Source: JBAZTO01 sp041661865
GTDB taxonomy: Bacteria; Planctomycetota; Phycisphaerae; SM23-33
Length of the DNA stretch: 38,713 nucleotides
Direction of reading: 5' to 3'
Assembly: GCA_041661865.1 (NCBI GenBank)
Contig: JBAZTO010000042.1
Coordinates: 1 to 38,713, forward strand
Both the position numbers and the translations under genes were made by a program. Below, piece by piece: positions 31,410 to 38,713 of the stretch (positions are counted from its first letter, which is position 1; every line of letters begins with the position of its first letter). The notes beneath the pieces were generated by a model. It did no database searches, was not told where the DNA came from, and was given only the letters and a program-made list of their open reading frames with translations.

Positions 31410-31946
31410 TCAGTAGCGTTTGTCCTTCCGGAGGTGCAGGATCACGAACTCGCAGTCGGCGAGCGCCTCATAGGTGTGCTGCTGGATGGCGTCGAACTGG
31501 ATGCTTTCCCCGGCGGCGAGCACGCACTGTTCGTGCGGCAGGCTGAGGCGCAGCCTGCCCGTGGTGACCCAGCAGACCTCGGTGTCGTCGTGGTGGATCT
31601 CGGGGCGCGAGACCCGGGCGCCGGCCGGCGCGGCGCCGAGCAGGGCCACGGCGTTGGCATATTTCACCTGGCGGAACTTGAATTCGCCGGAACGGTAGCT
31701 CTTCTCCTCGGTGCGGTGGGCGAGCGGCGACTCGGCCAGGGCCATGAGATCGGTCGCGCTCATGCCGAAGGCCCGGGCGAGCCGGTAGAGCGTGTCGAGT
31801 TCGGCGGACTGCTGGTTGCGCTCGAGCTTGGAGATGACGCCGACGGAAACGCCCGACGCCGCGGAGAGGTTGGCGAGCGTCATCTCCTGCTGCTCGCGGA
31901 GACGGCGCAGCACGGAAAAATCGAACTTTGGGGCCACGGGAGGCAT
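31410..31946 (-). CDS. XRE-family HTH regulator with C-terminal cupin domain
   Basis: A 178-residue transcription regulator. An XRE helix-turn-helix lies at about 12-65 (REQQEMTLANLSAASGVSVG then ISKLERNQQSAELDTLYRLA). A cupin domain lies at about 110-175 (HHDDTEVCWVTTGRLRLSLP, CVLAAGESIQFDAIQQHTYE). Such XRE-cupin proteins often sense small metabolites through the cupin. It is placed at the upstream end of the SDR-Gfo/Idh-isomerase-GH88 run and so may control it. Ligand unknown. Start ATG 31946. Confidence 0.92.
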   Translation of the reverse strand: MPPVAPKFDFSVLRRLREQQEMTLANLSAASGVSVGVISKLERNQQSAELDTLYRLARAFGMSATDLMALAESPLAHRTEEKSYRSGEFKFRQVKYANAVALLGAAPAGARVSRPEIHHDDTEVCWVTTGRLRLSLPHEQCVLAAGESIQFDAIQQHTYEALADCEFVILHLRKDKRY

Positions 31947-32091
31947 GTTTCTCTGCTAGCTAAAAACGACCATTAAATGCCCGTCAACGAAAAACGCTGA
32001 TTTGCAGGAAACGGCCGAGATGGACGGGGTTTGCCACCGGGGTGAAGGGTTGGGCGCCCGGCTGGTGTTATACCGGGCAAAGCCCATCACC

Positions 32092-32820
32092 ATGAAACAT
32101 CCCCTGCTCCCGTTCGTATGCACCGCCTTGTTGCTCGCCGTCCCCGCCGGCGCCCAGGTTGACCGGAAGGAGGCGGATCGGCTTTCGCTCAAGATCATCC
32201 AGACGGAGGATCCGGTGTTCCCGCTCGGCCTGCAGAACAGTCCGGTGATGAACGGCGAGGCGAAAGTGGCGATCGACGTGGATGAGAAGGGCCAGCTCAC
32301 CGACTGGCTGGTCACGGCCTATTCGCGCAAGGAGTTTGCCGATTCCGCGGTGGCGGCATTGCGGCAGTGGCGCTTTGAACCGCCCAGCATCAATGGCCAG
32401 CCCTGGGCCTCGGTGCGGGAACTGCACTTTGATTATTCGCGGTCCGGCGTGGTGGTGAATTTAATCGGGACGGAGGCGATGTCCAACCGGATCGAGTCGC
32501 TGCTCCAGGGCGGGTATGCCCACCGCTCTTACACCTTGCGCGACCTTGATCGCATTCCCACTCCCATCCAGGTGGTTTCCCCGCTGCCGCCCGCGCCGGG
32601 GGCGGGGAACAGGGCGAAGCACACGGTCGCCGTGGAATTTTACATCGATCAGGAAGGGCGGGTTCGTCTCCCGGCGGTCGCCCGCACCGAGGCCGGCAGC
32701 GTCTATGCCGCCAGTGCGCTGGCCGCGGTCCGGCAATGGCGCTTTGATTCCCCCACGGTCAAGGGCCGGCCGGTGCTCGTCCTCGTGACCCAGGAATTCA
32801 ACTTTGTCCCGAAGGAATAA
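32092..32820 (+). CDS. Secreted protein with two TonB C-terminal-type domains
   Basis: A 242-residue exported protein with a signal peptide (MKHPLLPFVCTALLLAVPAG, cleavage near AGA). Two TonB-C-like units follow: PVMNGEAKVAIDVDEKGQLT with VAALRQWRFEPPSINGQPW (about 50-130), and KHTVAVEFYIDQEGRVRLPA with ALAAVRQWRFDSPTVKGRPV (about 165-240). Usual TonB proteins have one such domain behind a membrane anchor and a proline stretch; here there is neither. It may be an accessory that binds outer-membrane receptors or a decoy. I start at ATG 32092; an extension from 32002 looks non-coding. Confidence 0.85.
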   Translation: MKHPLLPFVCTALLLAVPAGAQVDRKEADRLSLKIIQTEDPVFPLGLQNSPVMNGEAKVAIDVDEKGQLTDWLVTAYSRKEFADSAVAALRQWRFEPPSINGQPWASVRELHFDYSRSGVVVNLIGTEAMSNRIESLLQGGYAHRSYTLRDLDRIPTPIQVVSPLPPAPGAGNRAKHTVAVEFYIDQEGRVRLPAVARTEAGSVYAASALAAVRQWRFDSPTVKGRPVLVLVTQEFNFVPKE

Positions 32821-32996
32821 GCGACGGGACGGGAGGTCATTCGCCGCTGCGGTGGCTTGGATCGGGGATGAGGTGGATCAGGCCGGATGATTCCCGGTCC
32901 ACGGGAATGAGTCTGCCGGCGCCGCAAGGCCGCCGGAATATTTCACCCCCACCCAGGCCAAGACGCCACACCCCGTCGCCTTTCGACCCACTCAGG
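32821..32996. other. Intergenic region between convergent genes
   Basis: A 176-base spacer between the TonB-domain gene and the ECF sigma gene, which converge. It holds a perfect 7-bp inverted repeat (attcccg-gtcca-cgggaat, 32890-32908) and a GC-rich palindromic patch (gccggcgccgcaaggccgcc near 32916-32935). No T-run, so termination is not obvious. Confidence 0.4.
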
Positions 32997-33593
32997 CTAG
33001 GCCCGCGGCAGTTCGTTCATCAATCCGGCCAGCCGTTCGCGCAGCAGCCGGCGGGCGCGGTAAAGCCGGGTCTCGACGCCGCGCACGGAACAATGGGTGA
33101 TCTCGCTGATCTCGTGATACGAGAGCCGGTCGTAATGATGGAGCAGCAACGTGACCTTGAGGTCGTGCGGCAGGCCGTCGATGGCCGCGCGGACGGCCGT
33201 GAGAACCTCGTCATGCTCGAGGACGGCGGCGGGGGCGGGTTGGTCGCTGGCGGGCTCGAACTCGGCCGGACCCCGCCCGGAGCCGGCCGTGGCGAGCGCC
33301 ACCGTGGGATGCCGGCGCTGCCACCGGTGATGATTGTGGCAGAGATTGGTCAGGGTGGTGAAGAGCCAGGCACTGAGCCTGGTGTCGGGCCGCAGCCGGG
33401 TGCGCTGCTGGTAGAGGCGGACGAAGGTCTCGGCCACGAGGTCGTGCGCGTCGGCGCTGTTCTGCACGTAGCGGTAGGCGAAGCTGTGCAGGGGGCGCTG
33501 CCAGCGCCCGATCAACCGGTTAAGCGCCACCGCCTCGCCCTGTTTGAGTGCAAGCAGGCTGGCGTGGTCTTCGGCTGGATCGGGGTTGGACAC
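32997..33593 (-). CDS. ECF RNA polymerase sigma factor (CnrH-like position)
   Basis: A 198-residue sigma factor with a GTG start. Region 2 (about 20-95) shows ALNRLIGRWQRPLHSFAYRY, DLVAETFVRLYQQ and LFTTLTNLCHNHHRWQRR. Region 4 (about 135-185) shows LPHDLKVTLLLHHYDRLSYH and HCSVRGVETRLYRARRLLRE. It is the last gene of a trio with a membrane anti-sigma-like gene and a periplasmic sensor-like gene, 19 bases after the sensor gene. That order equals anti-sigma - sensor - sigma of cnrYXH. It is divergent, at a distance, from the TonB-dependent receptor and could control it. Confidence 0.93.
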   Translation of the reverse strand: MSNPDPAEDHASLLALKQGEAVALNRLIGRWQRPLHSFAYRYVQNSADAHDLVAETFVRLYQQRTRLRPDTRLSAWLFTTLTNLCHNHHRWQRRHPTVALATAGSGRGPAEFEPASDQPAPAAVLEHDEVLTAVRAAIDGLPHDLKVTLLLHHYDRLSYHEISEITHCSVRGVETRLYRARRLLRERLAGLMNELPRA

Positions 33594-33612
33594 AACGCGC
33601 GGAGTCGGCGCA

Positions 33613-34068
33613 TCAATCGGGCGGGAAGGGGGCCAGCGGGGCGTCGGATTCCACCAGCTGGATGTAGCGCTGCCGCTGTTCCGGGGTCATGACCGCGGCG
33701 GCGGCGAGCACGAGCTGGCGGGTGGAGTCGCGTCCTTCCAGGCTGAGGCGGCGGCGCAGCTCGACGTAGCGGGCGAATTCGAGGAAGTCCACGCGGTCTT
33801 CCGCGCGGCGCACCTGCTCGAAGGTGAGGAACTCTTCCTGCAGGCCGGCCGCCCGGTCGGCGATGGCGCGTAGGCGCGGACTGGAGGCCTGGTGGATTTC
33901 CCGGACGCGCGCGAACTGGGCGTCGGTGAGCCGCAGTTCCGTCTTCATCCAGGCCAGCCGGCCCTCCAGGGTGTCAGTCGTGGCCGGCCGGTGCAGGCGG
34001 AAATAAGCGAGGTGCGTGACCAGGCCCACCGCGAGGCCCAGGGCGAGGGTGAGGAGAGCACGTTTCAT
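33613..34068 (-). CDS. Periplasmic metal-sensor-like protein (CnrX/Spy type)
   Basis: A 151-residue protein anchored by an N-terminal hydrophobic segment (LTLALGLAVGLVTHLAYF). The rest is all helical: ELRLTDAQFARVREIHQASS, RRAEDRVDFLEFARYVELRR and VMTPEQRQRYIQLVESDAPL. The LTDAQ-x(n)-MTPEQR pattern is that of Spy/CpxP and CnrX-type sensors. A His in IHQAS might bind metal, but typical cluster ligands are not obvious, so metal sensing is a guess. Its ATG overlaps the stop of the anti-sigma-like gene (ATGA), and the sigma gene follows. Confidence 0.75.
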   Translation of the reverse strand: MKRALLTLALGLAVGLVTHLAYFRLHRPATTDTLEGRLAWMKTELRLTDAQFARVREIHQASSPRLRAIADRAAGLQEEFLTFEQVRRAEDRVDFLEFARYVELRRRLSLEGRDSTRQLVLAAAAVMTPEQRQRYIQLVESDAPLAPFPPD

Positions 34069-34400
34069 GTGCGGGGGGTGTCGTCCCGGATGGCCAGCAG
34101 GGGATCGATCAACTGCAGGTAACTCCGCGCCAGCTGGGCGCTGCGATCGCTTTCGAGGCGGTTGAGGCGGACTTCGGCCAGGAACAGCCCGAGGAGGGCG
34201 CAGCTGCAGAGAAACAGGATGGCGAAGGGTGGGCGGGCGAACCAGGCCTCGATCGGGGTCCACCACGGAAGCGGCGGTGCGGACTCCTCCTCGGAGTGGG
34301 CAATACGCCGCCACACCTCGGCGGCGAGGCGCGGAGGGGGTTCGGGGATCCGGTTCCAGCGGTCGAGCAGAGGGTCAAGTGGATCGGGGGGGGTGGTCAT
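34065..34400 (-). CDS. Small membrane protein, candidate anti-sigma factor (CnrY-like position)
   Basis: A 111-residue protein from the ATG at 34400. A cytoplasmic part (about 1-58) with PLDPLLDRWNRIPEPPPRLA and AEVWRRIAHSEEE, one membrane segment (about 61-78, PPFAILFLCSCALLGLFLA) and a short periplasmic tail. The size, single span and gene order fit anti-sigma factors that hold ECF factors at the membrane, but I see no sequence signature. A longer reading from 34436 is possible. Confidence 0.7.
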   Translation of the reverse strand: MTTPPDPLDPLLDRWNRIPEPPPRLAAEVWRRIAHSEEESAPPLPWWTPIEAWFARPPFAILFLCSCALLGLFLAEVRLNRLESDRSAQLARSYLQLIDPLLAIRDDTPRT

Positions 34401-34617
34401 GGCGAAGCCTGAGGCTGACGGTATGCAGCATAACACCGCGCCCGGGCGGAGTCCTTCAAAATCTTTGCGTCCGGGCCGGGCCGGCCCCGGCGCCGGCCCG
34501 GCAGGAGGTAACTATTAACAAAATATGATAATAATGAGTAATAACAGAGAGCGAAAAAAGCTTGTAAACAATGAAAGCTGATAATTATTAAGCACCCGAA
34601 CCCCAAAACCAACGCGT
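34401..34617. promoter_or_regulatory. Divergent promoter region of the sigma trio and TonB receptor
   Basis: The GC-rich left part has a perfect 10-bp hairpin (gccgggccgg at 34475-34484 and ccggcccggc at 34493-34502). The right part (34509-34590) turns sharply AT-rich (ttaacaaaatatgataataa), as expected of a promoter and leader for the receptor gene. No confident -10/-35 pair with proper spacing. The leader from 34591 to 34617 is short and carries no clear ribosome site. Confidence 0.5.
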
Positions 34618-37173
34618 ATGAACATCCGTTACCCCGTCGCATCAAATCGGGCCCGGGCAGCCGGTCTCTGCTGCCTGGCCCTGCTCTCCCTCCGGGCCCA
34701 GGCTCAGGCGCCGGCCCCGGCCGCCGTCGCCGAAACCATCACCCTGCCGACCTTCACGGTCTCCACCAACCTGGACAAGGGCTACCGGGCCGGCAATTCG
34801 GTCTCGGCCACCCGCATCGACACCCCGATCAAGGACCTGCCGTTCTCGATCAGCGCGTTCACCGAGCAGTTCATCGACGATATCGGCGCACTCGAGCTGC
34901 TCGACGTGGTGAACTTCGCCCCCGGCGTGACCAGCGGGGCGAAGGAATTCACGCAGGGCAACAACCGCTTCTCGATCCGCGGCTTTGACGGCGACGTGAC
35001 GCCCCAGCGCAACGGCTTCGTGGGCAACCGCTACGTTGATTCCGCCAACGTGGCCCGCGTCGAGGTGGTGAAGGGCCCGGCGTCGCTCCTCTACGGCCAG
35101 ATCACGCCCGGCGGCTCGGTGAACTACATCACCAAGCGCGCGACGAACAAGGATTTCGTCAAGGTCAAGGTGCAGGCCGGCACGGACGAGTTCTGGCGCA
35201 CCGACCTCGATGTGAACCGGACCATGGCCGACGGCAAATTCAACGTGCGCCTCATCGGCGCCTATGAGAACACGCTGGCGTGGACCAATCCCGGTGGCGG
35301 CGATTCGCAGCTGATCGCCGGCAGCATCGAGGTGAAGCCGATGGAGAACGTCTCCCTCATCGTCGACTTCGAGACCTATGACCGGGCGCAGACCCCGCTG
35401 GTCGGCATGAGTCCCAACCTCTCCATCGCCGGCTTCAACTCCGCGTCGGCGGCGAACTATCCGGTGCTCACCGACCGCGCCCGGGCCCAGGCCTATGTCG
35501 ATGTCGGCAACCTCAACCTCGGCTTCCTCAACTATCCCCCGCTGCCCTCCGACTTCAACTATGTCGGCCGGGGTGACTACCGCATGTCGGACTTCGACTC
35601 GATCAACGCGGAGCTGAACGTGAAGCTCGGCTCGAACTGGCGCGCCCGCGCCAACTTCGGCTGGAATGATTTCAAGATCAGCAACAAGCTCACCGGCCTC
35701 GCCGAGTTCACCGTCACTCCCGCCGCCGCCTACCTGGCCGCCGCGGGCCAGAGCCGCTTCACCTTCCGCGACGAGCTGCGGGCCAATCCCGCTGCCGTCC
35801 TCGCCGATGCGTCCAAGACCGCCGCCGCGATCCTCACCCGCCGCAAGCGGCTCGAGGAATCCATGGGCGACTCGACCTCCTACCAGGTCGAGCTCGCCGG
35901 CAAGCTCGAGCTGGGCGCCGTCACGCTGAAGCCTCTCTTTGGCGCCTACCTCAGCCAGGTCGGCACCGGCAGCTTCCGCCGCGAGAGCAACTCGGCCCCG
36001 CCCGCCGGTCTCGCCAACTCAGCCACGGCCCCCAACCAGCACTTCCAGCCCTGGAACTACAACGACCCGGCCACCTGGGTGAACACCGACGACTACAGCG
36101 TGAACACCATCCCCGGCATCAATTCCTTCAACGACGCCGAGGGCGAGGAGAGCGCGCTCTACGGGGTGTTCACCGCCAGCCTGTTCGACGAGCGCCTGAT
36201 CCTGATCGGTGGCGCGCGCTACAACACGACCTGGACCATCAACACCAACCTGCTGCCGACCACGACCACGCCCCCGGGCGCGGCGGTGGTGGGCGATAAG
36301 TTCGAGGCCACCAAGACCACGCCGCAGTTCGGGGTCGGTTACAAGGTGCGCCGCGACCTGCTGCTGTTCGCCAGCTATTCCGAGTCGTTCTTCATCGAGG
36401 ACCGCAGCCTGACCTCGTTCAATCCCGCCTACAATCCCGCGCTGCCCTCGGGCCCGACCAACCGCGTGACGATCTCCGAGCCCGCCGAGCCTACCACGGG
36501 CAGCGGCTACGAAATCGGCCTCAAGACTGATTTCCTCGAAGGCCGTGTGTCGTCCACGATCTCGGCCTTCCACCTCGAGCGCGAAAACCGCGTGCTGCGC
36601 TTCCGCGAGACGGCGGTTGACGGCACCTTCCCGACCATCACCCGCCAGGGCACGGTCGACCGGAGCGAGGGCGTCGAGTTTGAGGTCACCTGGTCGCCCC
36701 TGGACAACTGGCAGGTCTACGCGACGCTGAGCCTGATGGACATCAAGACCGTCAAAGGCACGTTTCCGCCGATCATCACCTACTCGACGGATCCGGCCGT
36801 GCAGGCCGCCTATGTCGCCGCCTACAACGAGGCGAAAAACCTGATCCTGAACGCCGTGCCCGAGGGCTCGGCCGAGCGGCTCGCCACGCTCTGGACGCGC
36901 TATACGTTCAACCAGGGAGCCCTGGACGGCTGGTGGGTCGGCGGCGGGTTTGTGCACACGGGCGACAAGGCCCAGCGCACGGCCAATCCGACCCTCTTCC
37001 TCGAGGCCAGCACGATCTATGACCTGACGGTCGGCCGCGACTGGAAGGCGGCCGGGGCGGACTGGTCGGCCACCCTGGCTTGGAAGAACATCGAGGACAC
37101 CCAATACTACAACGCCAACCAGTCGCGCGGCCAGCCCGGGCGGGTGATCCTGGGCGTGAGCACCAGGTTCTGA
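34618..37173 (+). CDS. TonB-dependent outer-membrane receptor
   Basis: An 851-residue receptor with a signal peptide (about 1-29, ALLSLRAQAQA). A TonB-box-like start follows (ITLPTFTVSTNLDKGYRAGN), then the plug (about 60-165, SISAFTEQFIDDIGALELLD, SIRGFDGD, ARVEVVKGPASLLYGQITPG) and a beta-barrel to the final aromatic residue (VILGVSTRF). Plug sequence and length are like siderophore-type receptors (FhuA/FoxA-like), but in Opitutaceae-like genomes such receptors also import oligosaccharides. Its place between a lyase gene and a sigma trio suggests a polysaccharide or metal-linked substrate; the choice is open. It ends 24 bases before a terminator. Confidence 0.94.
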   Translation: MNIRYPVASNRARAAGLCCLALLSLRAQAQAPAPAAVAETITLPTFTVSTNLDKGYRAGNSVSATRIDTPIKDLPFSISAFTEQFIDDIGALELLDVVNFAPGVTSGAKEFTQGNNRFSIRGFDGDVTPQRNGFVGNRYVDSANVARVEVVKGPASLLYGQITPGGSVNYITKRATNKDFVKVKVQAGTDEFWRTDLDVNRTMADGKFNVRLIGAYENTLAWTNPGGGDSQLIAGSIEVKPMENVSLIVDFETYDRAQTPLVGMSPNLSIAGFNSASAANYPVLTDRARAQAYVDVGNLNLGFLNYPPLPSDFNYVGRGDYRMSDFDSINAELNVKLGSNWRARANFGWNDFKISNKLTGLAEFTVTPAAAYLAAAGQSRFTFRDELRANPAAVLADASKTAAAILTRRKRLEESMGDSTSYQVELAGKLELGAVTLKPLFGAYLSQVGTGSFRRESNSAPPAGLANSATAPNQHFQPWNYNDPATWVNTDDYSVNTIPGINSFNDAEGEESALYGVFTASLFDERLILIGGARYNTTWTINTNLLPTTTTPPGAAVVGDKFEATKTTPQFGVGYKVRRDLLLFASYSESFFIEDRSLTSFNPAYNPALPSGPTNRVTISEPAEPTTGSGYEIGLKTDFLEGRVSSTISAFHLERENRVLRFRETAVDGTFPTITRQGTVDRSEGVEFEVTWSPLDNWQVYATLSLMDIKTVKGTFPPIITYSTDPAVQAAYVAAYNEAKNLILNAVPEGSAERLATLWTRYTFNQGALDGWWVGGGFVHTGDKAQRTANPTLFLEASTIYDLTVGRDWKAAGADWSATLAWKNIEDTQYYNANQSRGQPGRVILGVSTRF

Positions 37174-37197
37174 ACTCCGACGAGACCCCTACATACG

Positions 37198-37222
37198 AGG
37201 CCGCCCGGGTGGGCGGCCTTTT
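37198..37222 (+). terminator. Rho-independent terminator of the receptor gene
   Basis: aggccgccc (37198-37206) pairs with gggcggcct (37211-37219) around gggt, followed by tttt. It lies 24 bases after the receptor stop and just before the 3' end of the convergent lyase gene, whose last codons overlap its end. Confidence 0.85.
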
Positions 37223-38432
37223 ATCGAGTCGCAGGGACGGGCCAGAGCAGCCGCCAGCGCGCACCCGGGTCGGCTTGGGCGGCGAACCGGGTGTAATGCT
37301 GCCTAATCTGCGCGTCGTCGCGATGGGCCAGATACCGGGCAAAGAGCGGCAGCAGACGTCCGCGATTACCGGCTTCAACATCCTGTTTGATCCAAGGCTT
37401 CGCAGGATCGGCGTAGGGGGCGAGATAGGTGAGGGCGGCGTGGAGGCTCCGGCCGTCCGCCGTGGCGAAGTTCCACCAGTCCACCCCGGCCGCCTCCGCC
37501 AGCTGCGCGCAGGCGAAGAGCGCCTCGAGGTTGAAAAGCGAGTAGCCGAGGGATTTGGTGCGCGCGAGTTCGTGCGGTTGGGAGCCGTCGGACCGAAGGT
37601 GGGCGGCGAGGCGGAGCCTGAGGCCTCCGGCCAGGATTTTTCGCGCGTCGTCCTTTTTCCCGAGTACCAGGGCGAGGTGCGCCGTCTGGACGTCATACCA
37701 CGAGCCGTGGTTGTTGTGCTGATCCTGTTCATCGAGACCGTTGGCGCTGGTGGTGAGCCAGCGATGGTATTCGGCGAGCCAATCCCGCATCGCCGCCGCC
37801 TCGGTCGCGGTCCAGGCGGGCGAACCGGCGAGCAACCCGAGGCTGTCGGCGACATTGCCGATCTGCCGGCTCTCGATGATGCCGATGCCGCGGCCATCGG
37901 TGATGCCGGGAATCGCCTGGGCGTGCTGGAGATTGGGCTTCATCCGCGTGGCGGGATCGAGGAACCAGACGCGCACCAGCTGCGCGGCCTTGCCGGCGTA
38001 GCGTTCATCCGAGGTGAACCAGTAGGCGAGGCCGAGCGTCTCGAGGGTGTCGCACAGGTGGCCGAACGGATGGTCGTCGGTGCCCTGCTTGCTGGCGGGG
38101 TTTACCTCGCCGTCGCGCCGGATGTAGGGCAGGCCGCCGGGTTTGGCCGGATCGGGCCACCAATAGGGACCGTAGCTGAAATAGTCGTGCTTGTCGCCGC
38201 TGGCCGCGGTGAGCGGCTTGTCCATCACCGAGAGCGGTTTTTGCACCAGCGCCAAGTCCGCCTCGCGCCGCAACCGGTCGAGCGCGGGCTGCAGGGCGGC
38301 ATCGCCGCGGGCCAGGCGGGCGCGGGTGGAGAGCAGATTGGTCGGAGAGAAACCGTAGACCGCAGGCGGCTCCTGGGCGGGCCCCGCCGCCGTGACGGCG
38401 AGGGAAAGCAGGATGCAGGCGATGTTTCTCAT
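37221..38432 (-). CDS. Alginate-lyase-family polysaccharide lyase (PF05426 type)
   Basis: A 403-residue exported enzyme with a signal peptide (ACILLSLAVTAAGPAQ, about 5-20). The helical-toroid signature is seen in SYGPYWWPDPAKPGGLPYIR (about 86-105), GRGIGIIESRQI and the catalytic NNHGSWYDV (240-248: Asn, His and Tyr). This matches the alginate_lyase (PL5/PL38-like) fold. It likely cleaves a uronic acid-containing polysaccharide by beta-elimination in the periplasm, supplying the unsaturated uronides that a GH88 enzyme removes. Start ATG 38432 overlaps the stop of the esterase gene upstream (ATGA), so the two are translationally coupled. Exact substrate not determined. Confidence 0.88.
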   Translation of the reverse strand: MRNIACILLSLAVTAAGPAQEPPAVYGFSPTNLLSTRARLARGDAALQPALDRLRREADLALVQKPLSVMDKPLTAASGDKHDYFSYGPYWWPDPAKPGGLPYIRRDGEVNPASKQGTDDHPFGHLCDTLETLGLAYWFTSDERYAGKAAQLVRVWFLDPATRMKPNLQHAQAIPGITDGRGIGIIESRQIGNVADSLGLLAGSPAWTATEAAAMRDWLAEYHRWLTTSANGLDEQDQHNNHGSWYDVQTAHLALVLGKKDDARKILAGGLRLRLAAHLRSDGSQPHELARTKSLGYSLFNLEALFACAQLAEAAGVDWWNFATADGRSLHAALTYLAPYADPAKPWIKQDVEAGNRGRLLPLFARYLAHRDDAQIRQHYTRFAAQADPGARWRLLWPVPATR

Positions 38433-38692
38433 GGTGCGACGGGCAGGATTTTCAGGCGTTCCAAGAAGGCCGTGGAGAACGTGACGGCCTTGGTCTTCCA
38501 TTCGTCCGTGTTCAGGCCGTGGCCGCTGCCGGGGATCGTGATGAATTCGCATTCGTTGCCGGTATCGCGGAGCCTTTTGTCCAGGGCGACGGCATACCGG
38601 TAGGGCACGACCTGGTCCGCGTCGCCATGAAACATGAGCACCGGCGGCATCCTGGCGTCGAGATGCTGCTGGGGTGACAGGTCGGCGCCATG
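38429..38692 (-). CDS. Alpha/beta-hydrolase (esterase/peptidase) C-terminal part, cut by window end
   Basis: The C-terminal 88 or so residues of an alpha/beta hydrolase. MPPVLMFHGDADQVVPYRYA has the strand-6 Asp of the catalytic triad (HGDAD), and IPGSGHGLNT supplies the His. These belong to prolyl-oligopeptidase-like or carbohydrate-esterase enzymes. The N-terminal half and the Ser lie beyond the window. The extra residues LFRS and a start just upstream come from adapter sequence and must be discarded; the true frame is open to the edge at 38692. Upstream neighbour of the lyase gene, likely a deacetylating or debranching partner. Confidence 0.8.
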   Translation of the reverse strand, partial: HGADLSPQQHLDARMPPVLMFHGDADQVVPYRYAVALDKRLRDTGNECEFITIPGSGHGLNTDEWKTKAVTFSTAFLERLKILPVAP

Positions 38693-38713
38693 AGATCGGA
38701 AGAGCACACGTCT
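38693..38713. other. Illumina TruSeq adapter sequence at the contig end
   Basis: The final 21 bases, starting agatcggaagagcacacg, equal the well-known TruSeq read-1 adapter beginning. The match is exact by memory and is not biological. It shows the assembly ends in untrimmed adapter. Confidence 0.97.

Noticed and set aside
34562..34585. ttgtaa and gataat as a -35/-10 pair upstream of the receptor gene
   Set aside because: They are only 12 bases apart, too close for a standard promoter; I kept only the general AT-rich region.
37080..38603. A 507-codon plus-strand frame at the window's right end
   Set aside because: Antisense to the alginate-lyase-family gene and overlaps the receptor's end; no recognisable features.
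1..38713. tRNA genes, riboswitches or an origin of replication
   Set aside because: I looked on both strands for tRNA-like cloverleaf patterns and common riboswitch cores and found none that I could support; no DnaA-box cluster was seen.

Overview
The window looks like part of a high-GC chromosome from a verrucomicrobial, Opitutaceae-like bacterium. This is an inference from four things: the uronate and aldarate catabolic genes, the several ECF sigma factors, the style of the TonB-dependent receptor, and the wordy intergenic repeats of the kind common in that family. No taxonomic marker beyond a partial 5S rRNA is present. Both ends look like assembly ends: the left edge lies inside a 5S rRNA gene, and the last 21 bases match Illumina TruSeq adapter.

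Layout. 1-130: 3' part of a 5S rRNA with its terminator. 131-6599: a D-glucarate/galactarate block (gudD, gudP, kdgD on the minus strand; a divergent 903-residue UxaA/GarD-family dehydratase on the plus strand). 6640-15651: mostly housekeeping and stress-type genes. These are an ArsR repressor with two SRPBCC (AHSA1) genes and a PhnB relic, a GNAT acetyltransferase, a Dabb protein, a response regulator/PP2C phosphatase, a lipoprotein FKBP isomerase, an alkaline phosphatase and a YCII protein. 16052-19795: a minus-strand signalling operon holding an STN/N0-like secreted protein, an ECF sigma factor, a small membrane protein, a sigma factor fused through a membrane segment and coiled coil to a TonB C-terminal domain, and a second membrane-anchored coiled-coil protein. 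19902-20891: an M28 peptidase.

20892-26400 is an accessory region of visibly lower G+C with palindromic and tandem repeats. It holds an OLD-like AAA ATPase with a TOPRIM/DUF4435-type C-terminus, a small partner gene, two small lipoproteins, a Fic protein, a truncated ORF6N gene and a decayed 3' fragment of a short-chain dehydrogenase whose intact relative lies just beyond the island.

26587-31946 is a minus-strand uronide-degradation cluster: SDR, Gfo/Idh/MocA oxidoreductase, TIM-barrel isomerase, GH88-like unsaturated glucuronyl hydrolase and an XRE-cupin regulator. Most of its gene starts are preceded by related intergenic repeats. 32092-34400 holds a secreted protein with two TonB-C domains and a CnrYXH-like trio (membrane anti-sigma, periplasmic sensor, ECF sigma). 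The trio is divergent from a TonB-dependent receptor (34618-37173). An alginate-lyase-family gene and a cut-off esterase end the window.

Taken together, the receptor, lyase and GH88 enzyme suggest uptake and depolymerisation of an acidic polysaccharide. The SDR/Gfo-Idh/isomerase set would process the unsaturated uronate, and the gud/kdg block would carry aldarates to 2-oxoglutarate semialdehyde. The most unusual items are the tandem-duplicated UxaA enzyme with complementary loss of motifs, the sigma-TonB fusion operon, the AAA-TOPRIM gene pair, and a REP-type palindrome read in frame inside the SDR gene.
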